64,000 bases of DNA from Candidatus Latescibacterota bacterium (GCA_022821275.1 JAJEDY010000058.1:1-64000); one strand, 5' to 3'. Positions 1 to 9,290 are shown, counted from the first letter of the stretch. Notes: a model not told the origin generated them from the sequence alone. A program made the numbers and translations.

Positions 1-430
1 GTCTATTATCAACCCAATGGCGGGCACGACCAAACGCCGCATGTCGCTACGGCTAAGGACGAACAGAATAGAGACGCCTTCCTCTGGAACCACTTCTTCG
101 GCGGCGAGCCGTTGCTGAGCCCTCCGACCTCGAGCCATAAAATCGACAAGGATAAGCTACAGGTTCGTGTGAGTTTCGAGGAAGGACCTCAGCCGACAAA
201 CGGGCGCATCTGGTGGATGTATGACCGCGCTCCGGCAGGTTCCGCCCCATTCTTGCACGAGCAAATCCCCGCAGACCAATGGATGGATATGGAACGCGAT
301 GCAAAGACGGGTGCCTGGACTGCAACCATACCGTTAAAGGATGGGTTTTCCCAGATCGATTTCTTCAGCAATCACGGACACATGGCCAACGGCTATCAGC
401 AGTATCTTTCAAGCCCCTACACCCGAGTGG
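1..430 (+). repeat. Direct repeat copy A (matches 3184-3613)
   Basis: This stretch is collinear with 3184-3613 at a constant offset of 3183 bases. Bases 223-374 are almost identical to 3406-3557; the first ~220 bases are more diverged. It encodes the hydrolase tail and the following beta-sandwich module. The two copies flank ~2.75 kb of rearranged gene pieces and could recombine to excise it. Confidence 0.85.
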
Positions 431-2169
431 AACTTTCTGCGGAGGCGTATTCGAAGACCCAGAGGAAACCGGCGGCGCCCTCCACGAATGCGCAAGCGCA
501 ACAGCCCTCCGAAAAGCAACTGACGCAAATACCCAAGCGTTTTCCCGAAACGGACACGGATAAGGACGGGAAACTGAACGCGGAGGAGATCCAGCAGTTC
601 CGCAAATCGAGGCAGAGGAATACGCGCCCGGCCGCAGCGGCACAACCGACGCAGGCTGGGGCTGCGAAACTTACTGAGACGCTGACGGGCATGAATGCAC
701 GGTTTAAGAATGTTGAGGTGGAGCTTCTTGAGTGGCCTGATGAGTTGCATAAGAAACTTGGAAGAATGACGAAACTTGCGTTGGTGACGCGGCCTGTGAA
801 GAAGGTTGAAGGGAAGCTGCCGTTGCTGATCAACCTGCATGGTGGAGGGCCGCGTTGGTTTAACAATAGTTTTCAACAGCAGCTTGTGATTGCGCAAGAG
901 GTGGGGATGAAGCGTGGGTTTGATTTGGCGGAGCTTGCGGGGAAGGAGCTGATTGTGCTTGATCCCAACACGGCCGAACGTTGGAATGCGGACTGGCTCG
1001 ATACGATGCTTGATTATGTGTTGGAAACCTTCCCTCTGCTTGTTAGCGCGGGATTGATGGGCGTTGCCGGGGTGGCCCAGCGCCCTGCTTCAGGCGCCAC
1101 CTCTAGCTATTTCACGGTGCGTGAATTTGAGGGACGCCACCTGTTCGCGACGCCCGGAGGCAAGCCGTTCTTCGCCATCTCGTTCAACCACATCGATTCG
1201 TCGGCGATGCGGTACCCCGAAAACATCCACCTCTGGCAGGAGCGCTACGGCGCGAGCGAAGAGCGTTGGATCAAGGAGCGCGTGGCGCCGGATCTGAAGG
1301 CCTGGGGCTTCAACTCGATCGGCTGGAACCAGGAGGTCGTGCTGCGCGAGCCCGACTACCACTGGCACTCGCCCAATTGGACACGCGACCACTACAACTG
1401 GGCGGGGATGCCCTACTTCCACAACCTGGCGTTCGTGGAGGCGCACCGCTGGAAGCTTAGGCGCAAATGGCCGGACGTCTACTCGCGAGACTTTGAGATG
1501 TGGTGCGACTACGTCGCGCGCGAAAATTGCGCGGCCCTGGCGGACGATGCGAACCACATCGGGTACTACTTCACCGATGTGCCGCTGCTGGTCAACAAGT
1601 CGATCCGCTACCCCGCGAAGGACTCGATTCACGATCCGGAGTTGCTGAAGACGCCGGCCGGCCGCGCCAGGATTGCGCAGGACACGCGTCAATACTATCA
1701 AGTGGCGTGCGACGCGATCCGGCGGTACGACAAAAACCACCTGATCCTTGGCGACCGGTACGACCTCGGCACGCCGATGCCCGAGCCGGTGATCGACACG
1801 GCTGCGGAGTTCATCGACGCGATCGCCGTGCAGCTGGCGGGCAAGTTGGAAGACATCAGCCCGACGATGACGCGCTGGTCGGAGCGAACCGGGTTGCCGT
1901 TCATCGTGGCCGACGCCACGCGCACCAACAAGCCCGATCCGGCCGGGGGTTCGCGTCATGACCCGGAGAAGTACGACTTCCTGCTGAACGCGATGCGCGA
2001 AAACCGGCACTGCCTGGGCGTCAACCTGTGCGGAGGGTTTGTGCGGAACCGGGCACGCCAGAAAGGCGTTTACGACGAGCAGGAGAGGCCGGACCAGGAA
2101 GCAGTCGATGGGTTTACGGAGACGAATCGGGGGATTCGGGAATGGTATTCGGGGCTGAAATCGAAATGA
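1..2169 (+). CDS. Chimeric secreted-type ORF: hydrolase tail, EF-hand, truncated esterase, agarase-like glycoside hydrolase (5' partial)
   Basis: The reading frame is open from base 1, so the gene begins outside the window. Residues ~1-40 are the tail of an alpha/beta hydrolase (GGH..TPH, then FFGGEPLL), followed by a beta-sandwich-like module to ~residue 140. An Ala/Gln-rich linker and one EF-hand-like loop (DTDKDGKLNAEE, near base 550) follow. Bases ~661-1032 encode the N-terminal part of an esterase of the LPLLINLHGGG type, which stops abruptly after LETFP. From ~1033 the frame runs directly into LLVSAGLMGVAGVAQ, which looks like the end of a signal peptide, then a GC-richer TIM-barrel hydrolase resembling agarase-like glycoside hydrolases. 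I infer that two unrelated genes were joined in frame at ~1033. Whether the product is functional is unknown. A fused signal peptide in mid-protein argues against an original design. Confidence 0.6.
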   Translation, partial: VYYQPNGGHDQTPHVATAKDEQNRDAFLWNHFFGGEPLLSPPTSSHKIDKDKLQVRVSFEEGPQPTNGRIWWMYDRAPAGSAPFLHEQIPADQWMDMERDAKTGAWTATIPLKDGFSQIDFFSNHGHMANGYQQYLSSPYTRVELSAEAYSKTQRKPAAPSTNAQAQQPSEKQLTQIPKRFPETDTDKDGKLNAEEIQQFRKSRQRNTRPAAAAQPTQAGAAKLTETLTGMNARFKNVEVELLEWPDELHKKLGRMTKLALVTRPVKKVEGKLPLLINLHGGGPRWFNNSFQQQLVIAQEVGMKRGFDLAELAGKELIVLDPNTAERWNADWLDTMLDYVLETFPLLVSAGLMGVAGVAQRPASGATSSYFTVREFEGRHLFATPGGKPFFAISFNHIDSSAMRYPENIHLWQERYGASEERWIKERVAPDLKAWGFNSIGWNQEVVLREPDYHWHSPNWTRDHYNWAGMPYFHNLAFVEAHRWKLRRKWPDVYSRDFEMWCDYVARENCAALADDANHIGYYFTDVPLLVNKSIRYPAKDSIHDPELLKTPAGRARIAQDTRQYYQVACDAIRRYDKNHLILGDRYDLGTPMPEPVIDTAAEFIDAIAVQLAGKLEDISPTMTRWSERTGLPFIVADATRTNKPDPAGGSRHDPEKYDFLLNAMRENRHCLGVNLCGGFVRNRARQKGVYDEQERPDQEAVDGFTETNRGIREWYSGLKSK

Positions 2170-2170
2170 G

Positions 2171-3067
2171 GCCTGTAACAACGGAAACAACCCAAACAAG
2201 TCCGTCATCCTGGCAAAGACCGTTGATTACTGCATTGACCAAGAAGAGGCCGTTTCCGATGTCACGATAGAAGGCATCGATTTTCTGGCCTGTTCCGTGC
2301 GAATGGCAGCTTCCGAGAATAGCAACATCCGTTTCGAGAACGTCCATTTCAAATACATCAACGGCGAGCAGTTACACCGGGACCGTGTCCAAGGAGACGA
2401 AGAGGCAAAGCCAGTTCAGATCACGGGCTCAAAGCTCCGTATTGAAAAGTGCCTGTTTGCCGAAGCCATGCAGTCCGCCCTGAGATTGACGGGAGAAGAC
2501 TTGTATGTCGGAAACTGCGTATTCACCGAAAACAATCGGCACGCCACGTTTGAACACAGGCCACTGATGGTCTATCCGTCTGGCGATTATCAAATCCGCG
2601 GGAACACATTCTTCAACAACCCGTCGGACGCAGTTCGAATCGTGCCGGATCGGGACAAGATGCAGTCTCTGAATCCAGAGTTCTCCAACAACCACATTTT
2701 CAATGCGGGCCGCTACAACACCGATGTTTCGGGAGTGTATTTCCCGTCACGCTCGCAGCGATACGCGGAAGTTCACCATAACTGGTTCCACAACATCAAC
2801 GGAAACGCGGTTCGACTCGATATCTCGGGCAAGGAGCTGAACGTGCACCACAATGTCTTCTGGTCAAACTATCGGGCGTTGAGCATCGAGGGATATGGCA
2901 GCTTCAATATTTACAACAACACGGCGGTGCATAACCAAACACCAGCTGATTTGATTCGGAACGTCTTGAGTGCTTCCACGTTGGGGCGGCTCCGATCAAA
3001 CCCCGGAGTGATTGATGGGACGAAATACACCACCTGGCAGATTGCATTCTTAGCAGATTGTGTGTGA
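2171..3067 (+). pseudogene. Right-handed beta-helix (pectate-lyase-like) fragment, both ends lost
   Basis: An open frame starts just after the stop of the preceding gene, with no start codon or Shine-Dalgarno sequence near its left edge (NNPNKSVILAKTVDYC). An in-frame GTG at 2297 is the first possible start. The body has beta-helix repeat character: SNIRFENVHFK, LRIEKCLF, LYVGNCVF, YQIRGNTFFN, NVHHNVFWSN, FNIYNNTAVHN. Such folds usually bind or cleave polysaccharides. The right edge near 3015 runs into the reading frame of a different gene, so the last ~15 codons before the stop are probably out-of-frame readthrough. I read it as an internal fragment of a secreted polysaccharide-active protein. 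No catalytic residues can be assigned. Confidence 0.6.
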
Positions 3068-3621
3068 CAGAGAATTGGGATCGGCTAACGGAGCGCGGCG
3101 TCGATATGCTTTTTCAGCCGGGAACACATGACTACGTTGCATTTGACATTCTTTGGGGCGCGCAAAATCATCCTCAGTTGCCAGTCTATTACGAACCCAG
3201 TGGCGGGCACTCACAAACGCCGCATGTCGCTACGGCAAAGGACGAACAGAATAAAGACGCCTTCCTCTGGCATCACTTCTTTGGTGGCGAGCCCTTGCTA
3301 CAGCCTCCGAAGTCAAATTATAAAATCTCCAGGGACAAACTAAGTGTCAGCGTGAGTTTTAATCAAGGACCTCAGCCGAAAAGTGGACGCATATGGTGGA
3401 TCTACGACCGCGCTCCGGCAGGTTCCGCCCCATTCTTGCACGAGCAAATCCCCGCAGACCAATGGATGGATATGGAACGTGATGCAAAGACGGGTGCCTG
3501 GACTGCAACCATACCGTTAAAGGATGGCTTTTCCCAGATCGATTTCTTCAGCAATCATGGACGAGAGGTTAACGGCTACAAGCAGTATATTTCAAGCCCC
3601 TATACCCAGGTGAAACGCTGA
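3019..3621 (+). pseudogene. C-terminal fragment of an alpha/beta hydrolase with beta-sandwich module
   Basis: The frame opens after a stop at 3013-3015 and reads LADCILSRLCVTENWDRL, then RGVDMLFQPGTH and VYYEPSGGH. The last carries the likely catalytic-triad histidine of an alpha/beta hydrolase (acetyl-esterase type). A sandwich module nearly identical to the one at the window start follows. The nucleophile-bearing N-terminal part is missing, so this copy cannot be active as encoded. A GTG-type start near 3058 is possible, but no good ribosome-binding site precedes it. The fragment is joined to the beta-helix fragment at ~3015. Its second half is repeat copy B. Confidence 0.65.
3184..3613 (+). 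repeat. Direct repeat copy B (matches 1-430)
   Basis: Second copy of the 430-bp repeat, offset 3183 bases from copy A. Near-identity is best around the segment encoding DRAPAGSAPFLHEQIP. Both copies end after SSPYT; copy B then stops (VKR), whereas copy A continues into the EF-hand linker. Confidence 0.85.
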
Positions 3622-3649
3622 GCTGATTAAAGAAAGAAGGGTTATTTCC

Positions 3650-4717
3650 ATGAACACAGCATTGACACCACTGAGCACGGAAGATATCCAACAATTTATT
3701 ACGAACGGATTCCTCGTTAAACGAAATATTCTCGACCCCAAACTTTGTGCTGCAGCGCGGGACAGGCTGTGGGCGGGAAACACCTCAAGTCATTTGCGCC
3801 GAGACGACCCTCAAACCTGGCTAAACGGTCTCCCGGAGGCAGATCGTCAAAGCACGCCTGATGGCATGAATGATCGCACCGGTGACCACGGCTGGCGACT
3901 GCGTGAACTCTCCGGCGACGAGGACCTGATCAACTTGCTTCCACGCCGTGTATTCCCCTGGTTTGAGCAACTCCTCGGCAAAGGTGAAGTTGTGACACCA
4001 GAGGTCAGTTCCTCCGCGGCCGATCCCGATCCTCGTGGAAGCCGACTACGTGGCTGGCCGGTCTGGGGCGGCAAGGAGTTGCGCGGTATGTACTGCGTGT
4101 TGCCGAGAGAGCGTACGAGCGATTCACCTGCTCTGGCGGATGCCGTCCGTGCCGGTGCACACATTGACCCGGAGCCGATGCATCTGGTGGCGAGCGCATA
4201 CGTTGATAAGGTTCCAAAGGACGGCGGTGGCATTGTCCTCTTTCCCGGCAGTCACCGCTTGCTCTACGAAGCAGAACCGGATTCCGTAGATCTCGCGCGT
4301 TATTCGATCCTGCACGCACCCCATCCAGAAAGTGGCGCTGCGGCATTCGTGCTGCCACAGCCTCCAGGTCTCAAGGACGCACTCGCCAACATTGAACCCT
4401 TTGAGTTCTTTGGTGATGAGGGAGATGTGGTCTTGTGGCACGGGCGCATGTTTCACTCGGCAACACGGAACTACAGCAATCCTCCGCAGATTCGACAGAT
4501 GATTCTTTACGATGCGTACAAAAAGTCTGTATATGACAGAGCATACAACGGCCGTTATGTCAAAGGGCCACGACCATCGCCACCGCCTAATGTGAGGAAA
4601 CTCCATGGACTTGAACTCGGGCCAGAAGTCCCACCACCAGAGCCTCGCCCAGAGGGTCCTGGGCTTTGGGATGACTGGAGCGAGGCCGTTCGCACTGTTG
4701 CAGGCTCTGAGGTCTAA
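3650..4717 (+). CDS. Phytanoyl-CoA dioxygenase (PhyH) family oxygenase
   Basis: 355 residues, the longer end of the family. PhyH enzymes are Fe(II)/2-oxoglutarate hydroxylases with an HxD...H iron triad and a distal Arg for 2-oxoglutarate. Here HID is at residues 171-173, FPGSHR follows at ~205, and the distal His lies in MFHSATRNY, with the Arg downstream in QIRQM. The N-terminal FITNGFLVKRNIL matches the family's usual opening. A ~60-residue insert precedes the HxD, and the C-terminus is Pro-rich. There is no signal peptide, so the protein is probably cytoplasmic. It lies 60 bases before two sulfatases on the same strand. The substrate is unknown; sequence alone does not distinguish lipid from small-metabolite hydroxylation. 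Confidence 0.88.
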   Translation: MNTALTPLSTEDIQQFITNGFLVKRNILDPKLCAAARDRLWAGNTSSHLRRDDPQTWLNGLPEADRQSTPDGMNDRTGDHGWRLRELSGDEDLINLLPRRVFPWFEQLLGKGEVVTPEVSSSAADPDPRGSRLRGWPVWGGKELRGMYCVLPRERTSDSPALADAVRAGAHIDPEPMHLVASAYVDKVPKDGGGIVLFPGSHRLLYEAEPDSVDLARYSILHAPHPESGAAAFVLPQPPGLKDALANIEPFEFFGDEGDVVLWHGRMFHSATRNYSNPPQIRQMILYDAYKKSVYDRAYNGRYVKGPRPSPPPNVRKLHGLELGPEVPPPEPRPEGPGLWDDWSEAVRTVAGSEV

Positions 4718-4777
4718 TCGAGAAAATAGAAGCGAACCACGGTCTGGTTACCTGACCATAGATTACGGAGAACCAAA

Positions 4778-6259
4778 ATGAACGATGATCAATCGAACCG
4801 TCCGCACAACATTTTATACATCTTCACAGACGATCAGAGCTTTCGGTCTGTGAGTTGCTATCCCGAGGCGATTTCGTGGATCAGTACGCCAAATATCGAC
4901 CGCCTCGCCCATGAGGGGATGCGTTTTTCCAACTGCTATACCAGTGCCTGGTGTGCGCCTTCACGCGCCACGTACCTGACCGGAAAATTGCCGCATGGCG
5001 TGATGAGCATGCACCTGCCCTCAAGCTACCCAAACTATGTCCGTGATCCAGACCAGTGTCCGTACTGGCTCGAGAATCTCCGTGAGAACGGTTGGTACAC
5101 AGGCATCGTCGGCAAATGGCACACAGGTCCCGATCATGGTTACGGTCGGTACTGGGATTTTTCTGCCATCTGGGACCACAGCCAACCCGAGAAATACGGG
5201 CCCTATTATGTCAATCAGAATATGAGTATCAACGGGGGGCCGCCGGAACCGGTTGGCGGCTATTCCACCGATAACTACACGGAGTATGCACTTGAATTTC
5301 TCCGTGGACGGGCAGAGGAACCGGATAAGCCCTGGCACCTCTGGCTGTGCTATGACGCAGTACACGGCCCCTGGGAAGTGGCTGACCGCCATCTCCAGGA
5401 CTATCCAGATGTTTCCCAGGTCCCCACGCCAGAAGACATCTATCCGCCGCGCCCGACCAAAGCGACACATATGCGGGACTATGGTGTTTGGCGTGAAGGA
5501 GATCAGGGCCAACCCGTAGGCATTCGGGATGGACGGACCCTCACCGATTGGGAACAACAATACAACCGGGGCGTGCGCGCCCTGGATGAAGGGGTTGGTA
5601 GGGTGATCGGCGCCATAGAGGAGATGGGGCAATTGGATGATACCCTGGTCGTCTTTACGTCGGACCAGGGATTTGCCTGGGGACAGCACGGCTTTCGACT
5701 CAAGGTGGCGCCCTATGATGCCAATATCAAAGCGCCGATGATCATGCGGATGCCGGGACGGATTCCTGCAGGCACAGTATGCGATGTGCCAATCGGCGGT
5801 CAGGATATCCCGCCTACCTTTCTCTCGTTGATCGGCATGGAACAACCCTGGAAGATGCACGGGGAGGACCTGACACCATTGCTCTCCGACCCCAACGCCG
5901 AATGGGATCGCCCGCTGCTGATGGAGTGTACAGGTCATTATTTTGGAGAAGACACCGATGTCGGCTGTGGTGAGCCAATAGGCAATCCTCCTATCCCCTG
6001 GTGGGTATCTCTGTGCACGGGAAAATACAAATATATCCGCTGGCTCGTCCCCGGGGAGATCGAAGAGATGTACGATCTCGAGAATGATCCTGAGGAACTG
6101 GAAAACCTCGCTTTGGAATCCGATTACCACGAGTTGCTCGCCCAACTTCGGCAAGGGACCATTGATGAGCTTCGACGCACGGACGCGGGCATGGTCGATA
6201 ACCTGCCACCAATCAAGGTAACGACCAGAGAGCAGCTTCTCGACGGGGCTGACAAATAA
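4778..6259 (+). CDS. Type I sulfatase
   Basis: 493 residues, alkaline-phosphatase superfamily, hydrolysing sulfate esters. The metal-binding TDDQ is at residues 17-20. The formylglycine motif CAPSR is at 59-63, so Cys59 is the residue that would be oxidised. KWHTG and TSDQG provide further active-site and metal ligands. The C-terminal MYDLENDPEELENLA is the usual sulfatase tail. There is no signal peptide, so the enzyme is predicted to be cytoplasmic. A second sulfatase starts 14 bases after its stop, so the two are probably cotranscribed. No formylglycine-generating enzyme lies in the window. The substrate is undetermined. Confidence 0.93.
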   Translation: MNDDQSNRPHNILYIFTDDQSFRSVSCYPEAISWISTPNIDRLAHEGMRFSNCYTSAWCAPSRATYLTGKLPHGVMSMHLPSSYPNYVRDPDQCPYWLENLRENGWYTGIVGKWHTGPDHGYGRYWDFSAIWDHSQPEKYGPYYVNQNMSINGGPPEPVGGYSTDNYTEYALEFLRGRAEEPDKPWHLWLCYDAVHGPWEVADRHLQDYPDVSQVPTPEDIYPPRPTKATHMRDYGVWREGDQGQPVGIRDGRTLTDWEQQYNRGVRALDEGVGRVIGAIEEMGQLDDTLVVFTSDQGFAWGQHGFRLKVAPYDANIKAPMIMRMPGRIPAGTVCDVPIGGQDIPPTFLSLIGMEQPWKMHGEDLTPLLSDPNAEWDRPLLMECTGHYFGEDTDVGCGEPIGNPPIPWWVSLCTGKYKYIRWLVPGEIEEMYDLENDPEELENLALESDYHELLAQLRQGTIDELRRTDAGMVDNLPPIKVTTREQLLDGADK

Positions 6260-6273
6260 CAAGGTATATTGAG

Positions 6274-7746
6274 ATGAAAAATATTGTGGTGATCACCATT
6301 GAGCATCTTGCCGCTCGCGCATTGGGATGCTATGGCAATCCCGTCAAAGCGACACCTCATCTGGATCGCTTTGCCAGCGAAGCCATCAGGTTTGAAAACT
6401 GCACCGTACCTTCTCCGCTCTGCGTCGCATCACGGGTCGCATTTTTCACGGGTCGTTATCCCAGCGTTACAGGTTCCAGAGACAACACGCTGTTGATGCA
6501 AGAAAAGGAAGGGTTTCATCTTCCAAGGCTCTTGAAAGATGCTGGTGTCGGCTGTGGCCTATTTGGGAAAAATCACTGCTTTCCAGATGTCGAAGCTGCA
6601 GGATTTGAAGCCTGTATTGAAGAGTCACCACTTCGGCAAAAGCAGCGAGAAGCCTATGGGAAGCCATTTCCTGGGCCTGCAATACCCATCGACCCATCCG
6701 TGTTCGAATCACAAACAAGACGTTTCCGTTGGGGAGATCACCCAAACCCAATCTGGTATGGCGGAACCTATCCTTTTGATCCTGCTGAATCTCCAGCAAG
6801 AGCCAACGTGAATCATGCCCTCGATTATCTTGAACGGAAGGGTGACGAGCCTTCGTTTGTGTGGTTGAGCTTTTCAGATGTTCATCCGCCCTATCGGGCT
6901 CCCGAACCTTTTGCCACGATGTACAGACCAGAGGACATGCCTCTCCCACATAGACCTGAGGGTGAATTGGACTCAAAACCATTCGTTCAGCAAGTCTATT
7001 ATCACGGCGGATGGCTACATCTCATGGATGACGAGCAGCTGCGGCAGACAATGGCGTACTACTACGGCATGCTCAGGCATCTGGATGAATGCTTGGGCAA
7101 ATTCTTTGATGGACTAAAAACGCTTGGTCGTTGGGACGACACCATCATTGTTGCCACAGGTGACCACGGTGAGTATCTGGGCGAACACGGACTCATTCGG
7201 AAAACAGCTGCATTTTACGACTGCATTGTCCAGGTCCCATTGATTGTAAGGGGTTTGGAACATGCACGGGATGGTGCAACCAACGCACTGCAAATTGAGC
7301 AAATCGACTTGATGCCTACATTACTCCAGAGTAGCGGAATCTCGATCCCGCCGGGTGTTCAGGGTAGAAGTGTGACAGATATGATGTCGGGTATGGCCCC
7401 AGAGAGAGACTGTACCTATGCGGAAGTTGGCAGTCGTCAGCCATTGCCAGAGGGGGGACCAGAAGCAGAACTGGACGCGCTGAAAGCCGGCACGAGTCGG
7501 ACGGAACCCGTACCTGAATTGCCGTTGGTTGAGTCGGGAACGTTCTTCCTTTCTCGGGGTCGCATGGTTCGAAACCAGAAGTGGAAATACGCACATTATG
7601 TGAATGATCGTTCTGAACTTTACGACTTGCAGAACGACCCGGACGAACTGGTGAATCTGGCAGGAAACCCGGATTATCGAGATCGGGAAGAAGCCATGCG
7701 CAGCAGGCTGCTGGAACGAACAATTGAAGCTGGCGACCCTCGTTGA
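6274..7746 (+). CDS. Type I sulfatase with altered N-terminal metal site
   Basis: 490 residues. The formylglycine motif is CVASR at 50-54 (Cys50), an accepted C-x-A-x-R variant. The FGKNH, TGDHGEYLGEHG and C-terminal LYDLQNDPDELVNLA motifs are all present. The usual DD metal pair near the N-terminus is replaced: the segment reads ITIEHLAARALGCYG, with Glu10-His11 where most homologues have Asp-Asp or Asp-Gln. Calcium binding may differ, or the enzyme may use another ester. No signal peptide. It follows the preceding sulfatase by 14 bases. Confidence 0.9.
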   Translation: MKNIVVITIEHLAARALGCYGNPVKATPHLDRFASEAIRFENCTVPSPLCVASRVAFFTGRYPSVTGSRDNTLLMQEKEGFHLPRLLKDAGVGCGLFGKNHCFPDVEAAGFEACIEESPLRQKQREAYGKPFPGPAIPIDPSVFESQTRRFRWGDHPNPIWYGGTYPFDPAESPARANVNHALDYLERKGDEPSFVWLSFSDVHPPYRAPEPFATMYRPEDMPLPHRPEGELDSKPFVQQVYYHGGWLHLMDDEQLRQTMAYYYGMLRHLDECLGKFFDGLKTLGRWDDTIIVATGDHGEYLGEHGLIRKTAAFYDCIVQVPLIVRGLEHARDGATNALQIEQIDLMPTLLQSSGISIPPGVQGRSVTDMMSGMAPERDCTYAEVGSRQPLPEGGPEAELDALKAGTSRTEPVPELPLVESGTFFLSRGRMVRNQKWKYAHYVNDRSELYDLQNDPDELVNLAGNPDYRDREEAMRSRLLERTIEAGDPR

Positions 7747-7796
7747 CATCTTGAACGCAACTTCAATTCGTCCGCAACGCGAAAGGAGATCAACCT

Positions 7797-7895
7797 ATGC
7801 AACCAGTCCATCCAATGAGCGACGGGGAATTGGACGCACACGTAGCCGAACTGCGAACCGACTGGCGCGTGACGCCTCGTCTGGAAAAATCATAG
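7797..7895 (+). pseudogene. In-frame internally deleted PhyH minigene, 32 codons
   Basis: A short ORF whose first ~17 codons match the start of the PhyH gene at 11340 and whose last ~15 match its C-terminus (ELRTDWRVTPR.EKS). Identity also extends upstream across the ribosome-binding site (cgaaaggagatcaacct) to about base 7775. The ~245 intervening codons are missing, including all iron ligands. The join falls in similar short sequences, gtagccgacttgc and gttgccgaactgc in the intact gene, which suggests deletion by microhomology. Start, Shine-Dalgarno and stop are intact, so a 32-residue peptide could still be translated. It cannot be an oxygenase. Confidence 0.85.
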
Positions 7896-7920
7896 TTTAT
7901 GCAATCAAAGGAGAACCGCA

Positions 7921-9267
7921 ATGGCTAAATCGAAAAGACCCAATATCGTATTTGTCTTCGCCGACGATTGGGGGTGGGGTGACTTGAGTTGCTACGGCCA
8001 CCAGTTTGTAAAAACGCCAAATCTGGATCGGCTCGCTTCGCAGGGCATTCTCTTCTCACAATTCTATGTTTGCTCGGGTGTGTGCTCACCCAGCCGGGCA
8101 GCGGTCATGACAGGTCAATTTCCTGCCCACTGGGGCATACATGGCCATTTTGCCAGTCACGAGCAGAACGCCCAACGCGGCATGCCAGACTGGTTGGATC
8201 CCGATGCAACGACCATCACGGGTCTCCTGCAACAAAGTGGCTATGCTGTTGGACACTTTGGCAAGTGGCACCTGGGAAGGGGCGAAGAAGCACCCGATAC
8301 CACGGCTTATGGGATTGACGAATCCAAAACATTCAATGCGGTCGGACCCGCCATTGAGATTCCCGAAGGCAGATCTCAATCTACAGAGGTAATTATAGAT
8401 GAAACCATATCCTTCATCGAAAGACATCGTGATGAGCCTTTCTTTGTTCAAGCGTGGTTGCTTGACACCCACGCCACTCTGGATCCTACAGAGGAGCAGA
8501 TGGAACCCTATATGAATTTTACCGCTCAAGGCCTGGAAGACAAACACAAAGGTGCACTACGCATCTACTATTCTGTCGTTACCAACGCGGATTACCACAT
8601 TGGACGGCTCATGGATCGACTGGATCAACTGGGCCTTTCCGACAACACGATTGTCATCTTCTCAGCTGACAACGGCCCTGAGGATATCCACGTTCGAAAT
8701 GCGTCACACAGTGGCGTCGGTTCTTCTGGTCCCTTTCGAGGTCGAAAAAGAAGCCTCTACGAAGGCGGCGTGCGAACCCCTTTCATTCTTCGGTGGCCAG
8801 GCAGTGGCGGACCAAAAGGCAAAGTTGACAACACGACGCCCTTATGTGCCGTAGATCTGTTGCCTACTTTTTGTTCCATAGCTGGCGCAGACATTCCCGA
8901 CAACATTGGTCTGCAGGGCGAGGATATGACAGCCGCCTTTCGAGGTAACTCGGTAGATCGCAAGACGCCGTTGATGTGGGAGTGGCGATTTCGGGTTCAC
9001 GGCCATTGCCTTCACAAAAGCCCGATCCTTTCAATCCGCGAGGGTGACTGGAAGCTGCTTCTCAACCCGGACAGAAGTCGTGTCGAACTTTACAACATTC
9101 CCGCAGATCCGATGGAACTCGTCAATCACGCCAAATTTGAAGAGACCCTGGTCAAGCAGATGTCAGAGCAAGTCATGGATTGGCAAGCCACACTGCCGGA
9201 AGGTCCCATCGATGATGAGGCTGGGTCCAACGCTTACCCGTGGCCCGGGACGATTTTCCAATCCTGA
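7921..9267 (+). CDS. Type I sulfatase (arylsulfatase A-like)
   Basis: 448 residues. ADDWGWGD at 14-21 carries the metal-binding Asp pair. CSPSR at 55-59 is the formylglycine motif (Cys55). GKWHLG and SADNGPE are typical of the arylsulfatase A / N-acetylgalactosamine sulfatase branch. The C-terminal VELYNIPADPMELVN is usual. No signal peptide is visible: the protein opens MAKSKRPNIVFVF. A good aaaggag ribosome-binding site precedes the start. The next gene, an aldo/keto reductase, begins 23 bases after the stop. Substrate unknown. Confidence 0.93.
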   Translation: MAKSKRPNIVFVFADDWGWGDLSCYGHQFVKTPNLDRLASQGILFSQFYVCSGVCSPSRAAVMTGQFPAHWGIHGHFASHEQNAQRGMPDWLDPDATTITGLLQQSGYAVGHFGKWHLGRGEEAPDTTAYGIDESKTFNAVGPAIEIPEGRSQSTEVIIDETISFIERHRDEPFFVQAWLLDTHATLDPTEEQMEPYMNFTAQGLEDKHKGALRIYYSVVTNADYHIGRLMDRLDQLGLSDNTIVIFSADNGPEDIHVRNASHSGVGSSGPFRGRKRSLYEGGVRTPFILRWPGSGGPKGKVDNTTPLCAVDLLPTFCSIAGADIPDNIGLQGEDMTAAFRGNSVDRKTPLMWEWRFRVHGHCLHKSPILSIREGDWKLLLNPDRSRVELYNIPADPMELVNHAKFEETLVKQMSEQVMDWQATLPEGPIDDEAGSNAYPWPGTIFQS

Positions 9268-9290
9268 CTTCTGCCAAATAGGAGGGCTAT

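Noticed and set aside
1090-2208. Long minus-strand open frame (372 codons) inside the glycoside hydrolase
   Set aside because: It is the GC-rich antisense of a coding region with clear protein homology; its translation is Val/Arg-rich and low in family features.
5021-6262. Long minus-strand open frame (413 codons) opposite the sulfatase at 4778
   Set aside because: Shadow frame of a well-conserved sulfatase; no ribosome-binding site or recognisable domain.
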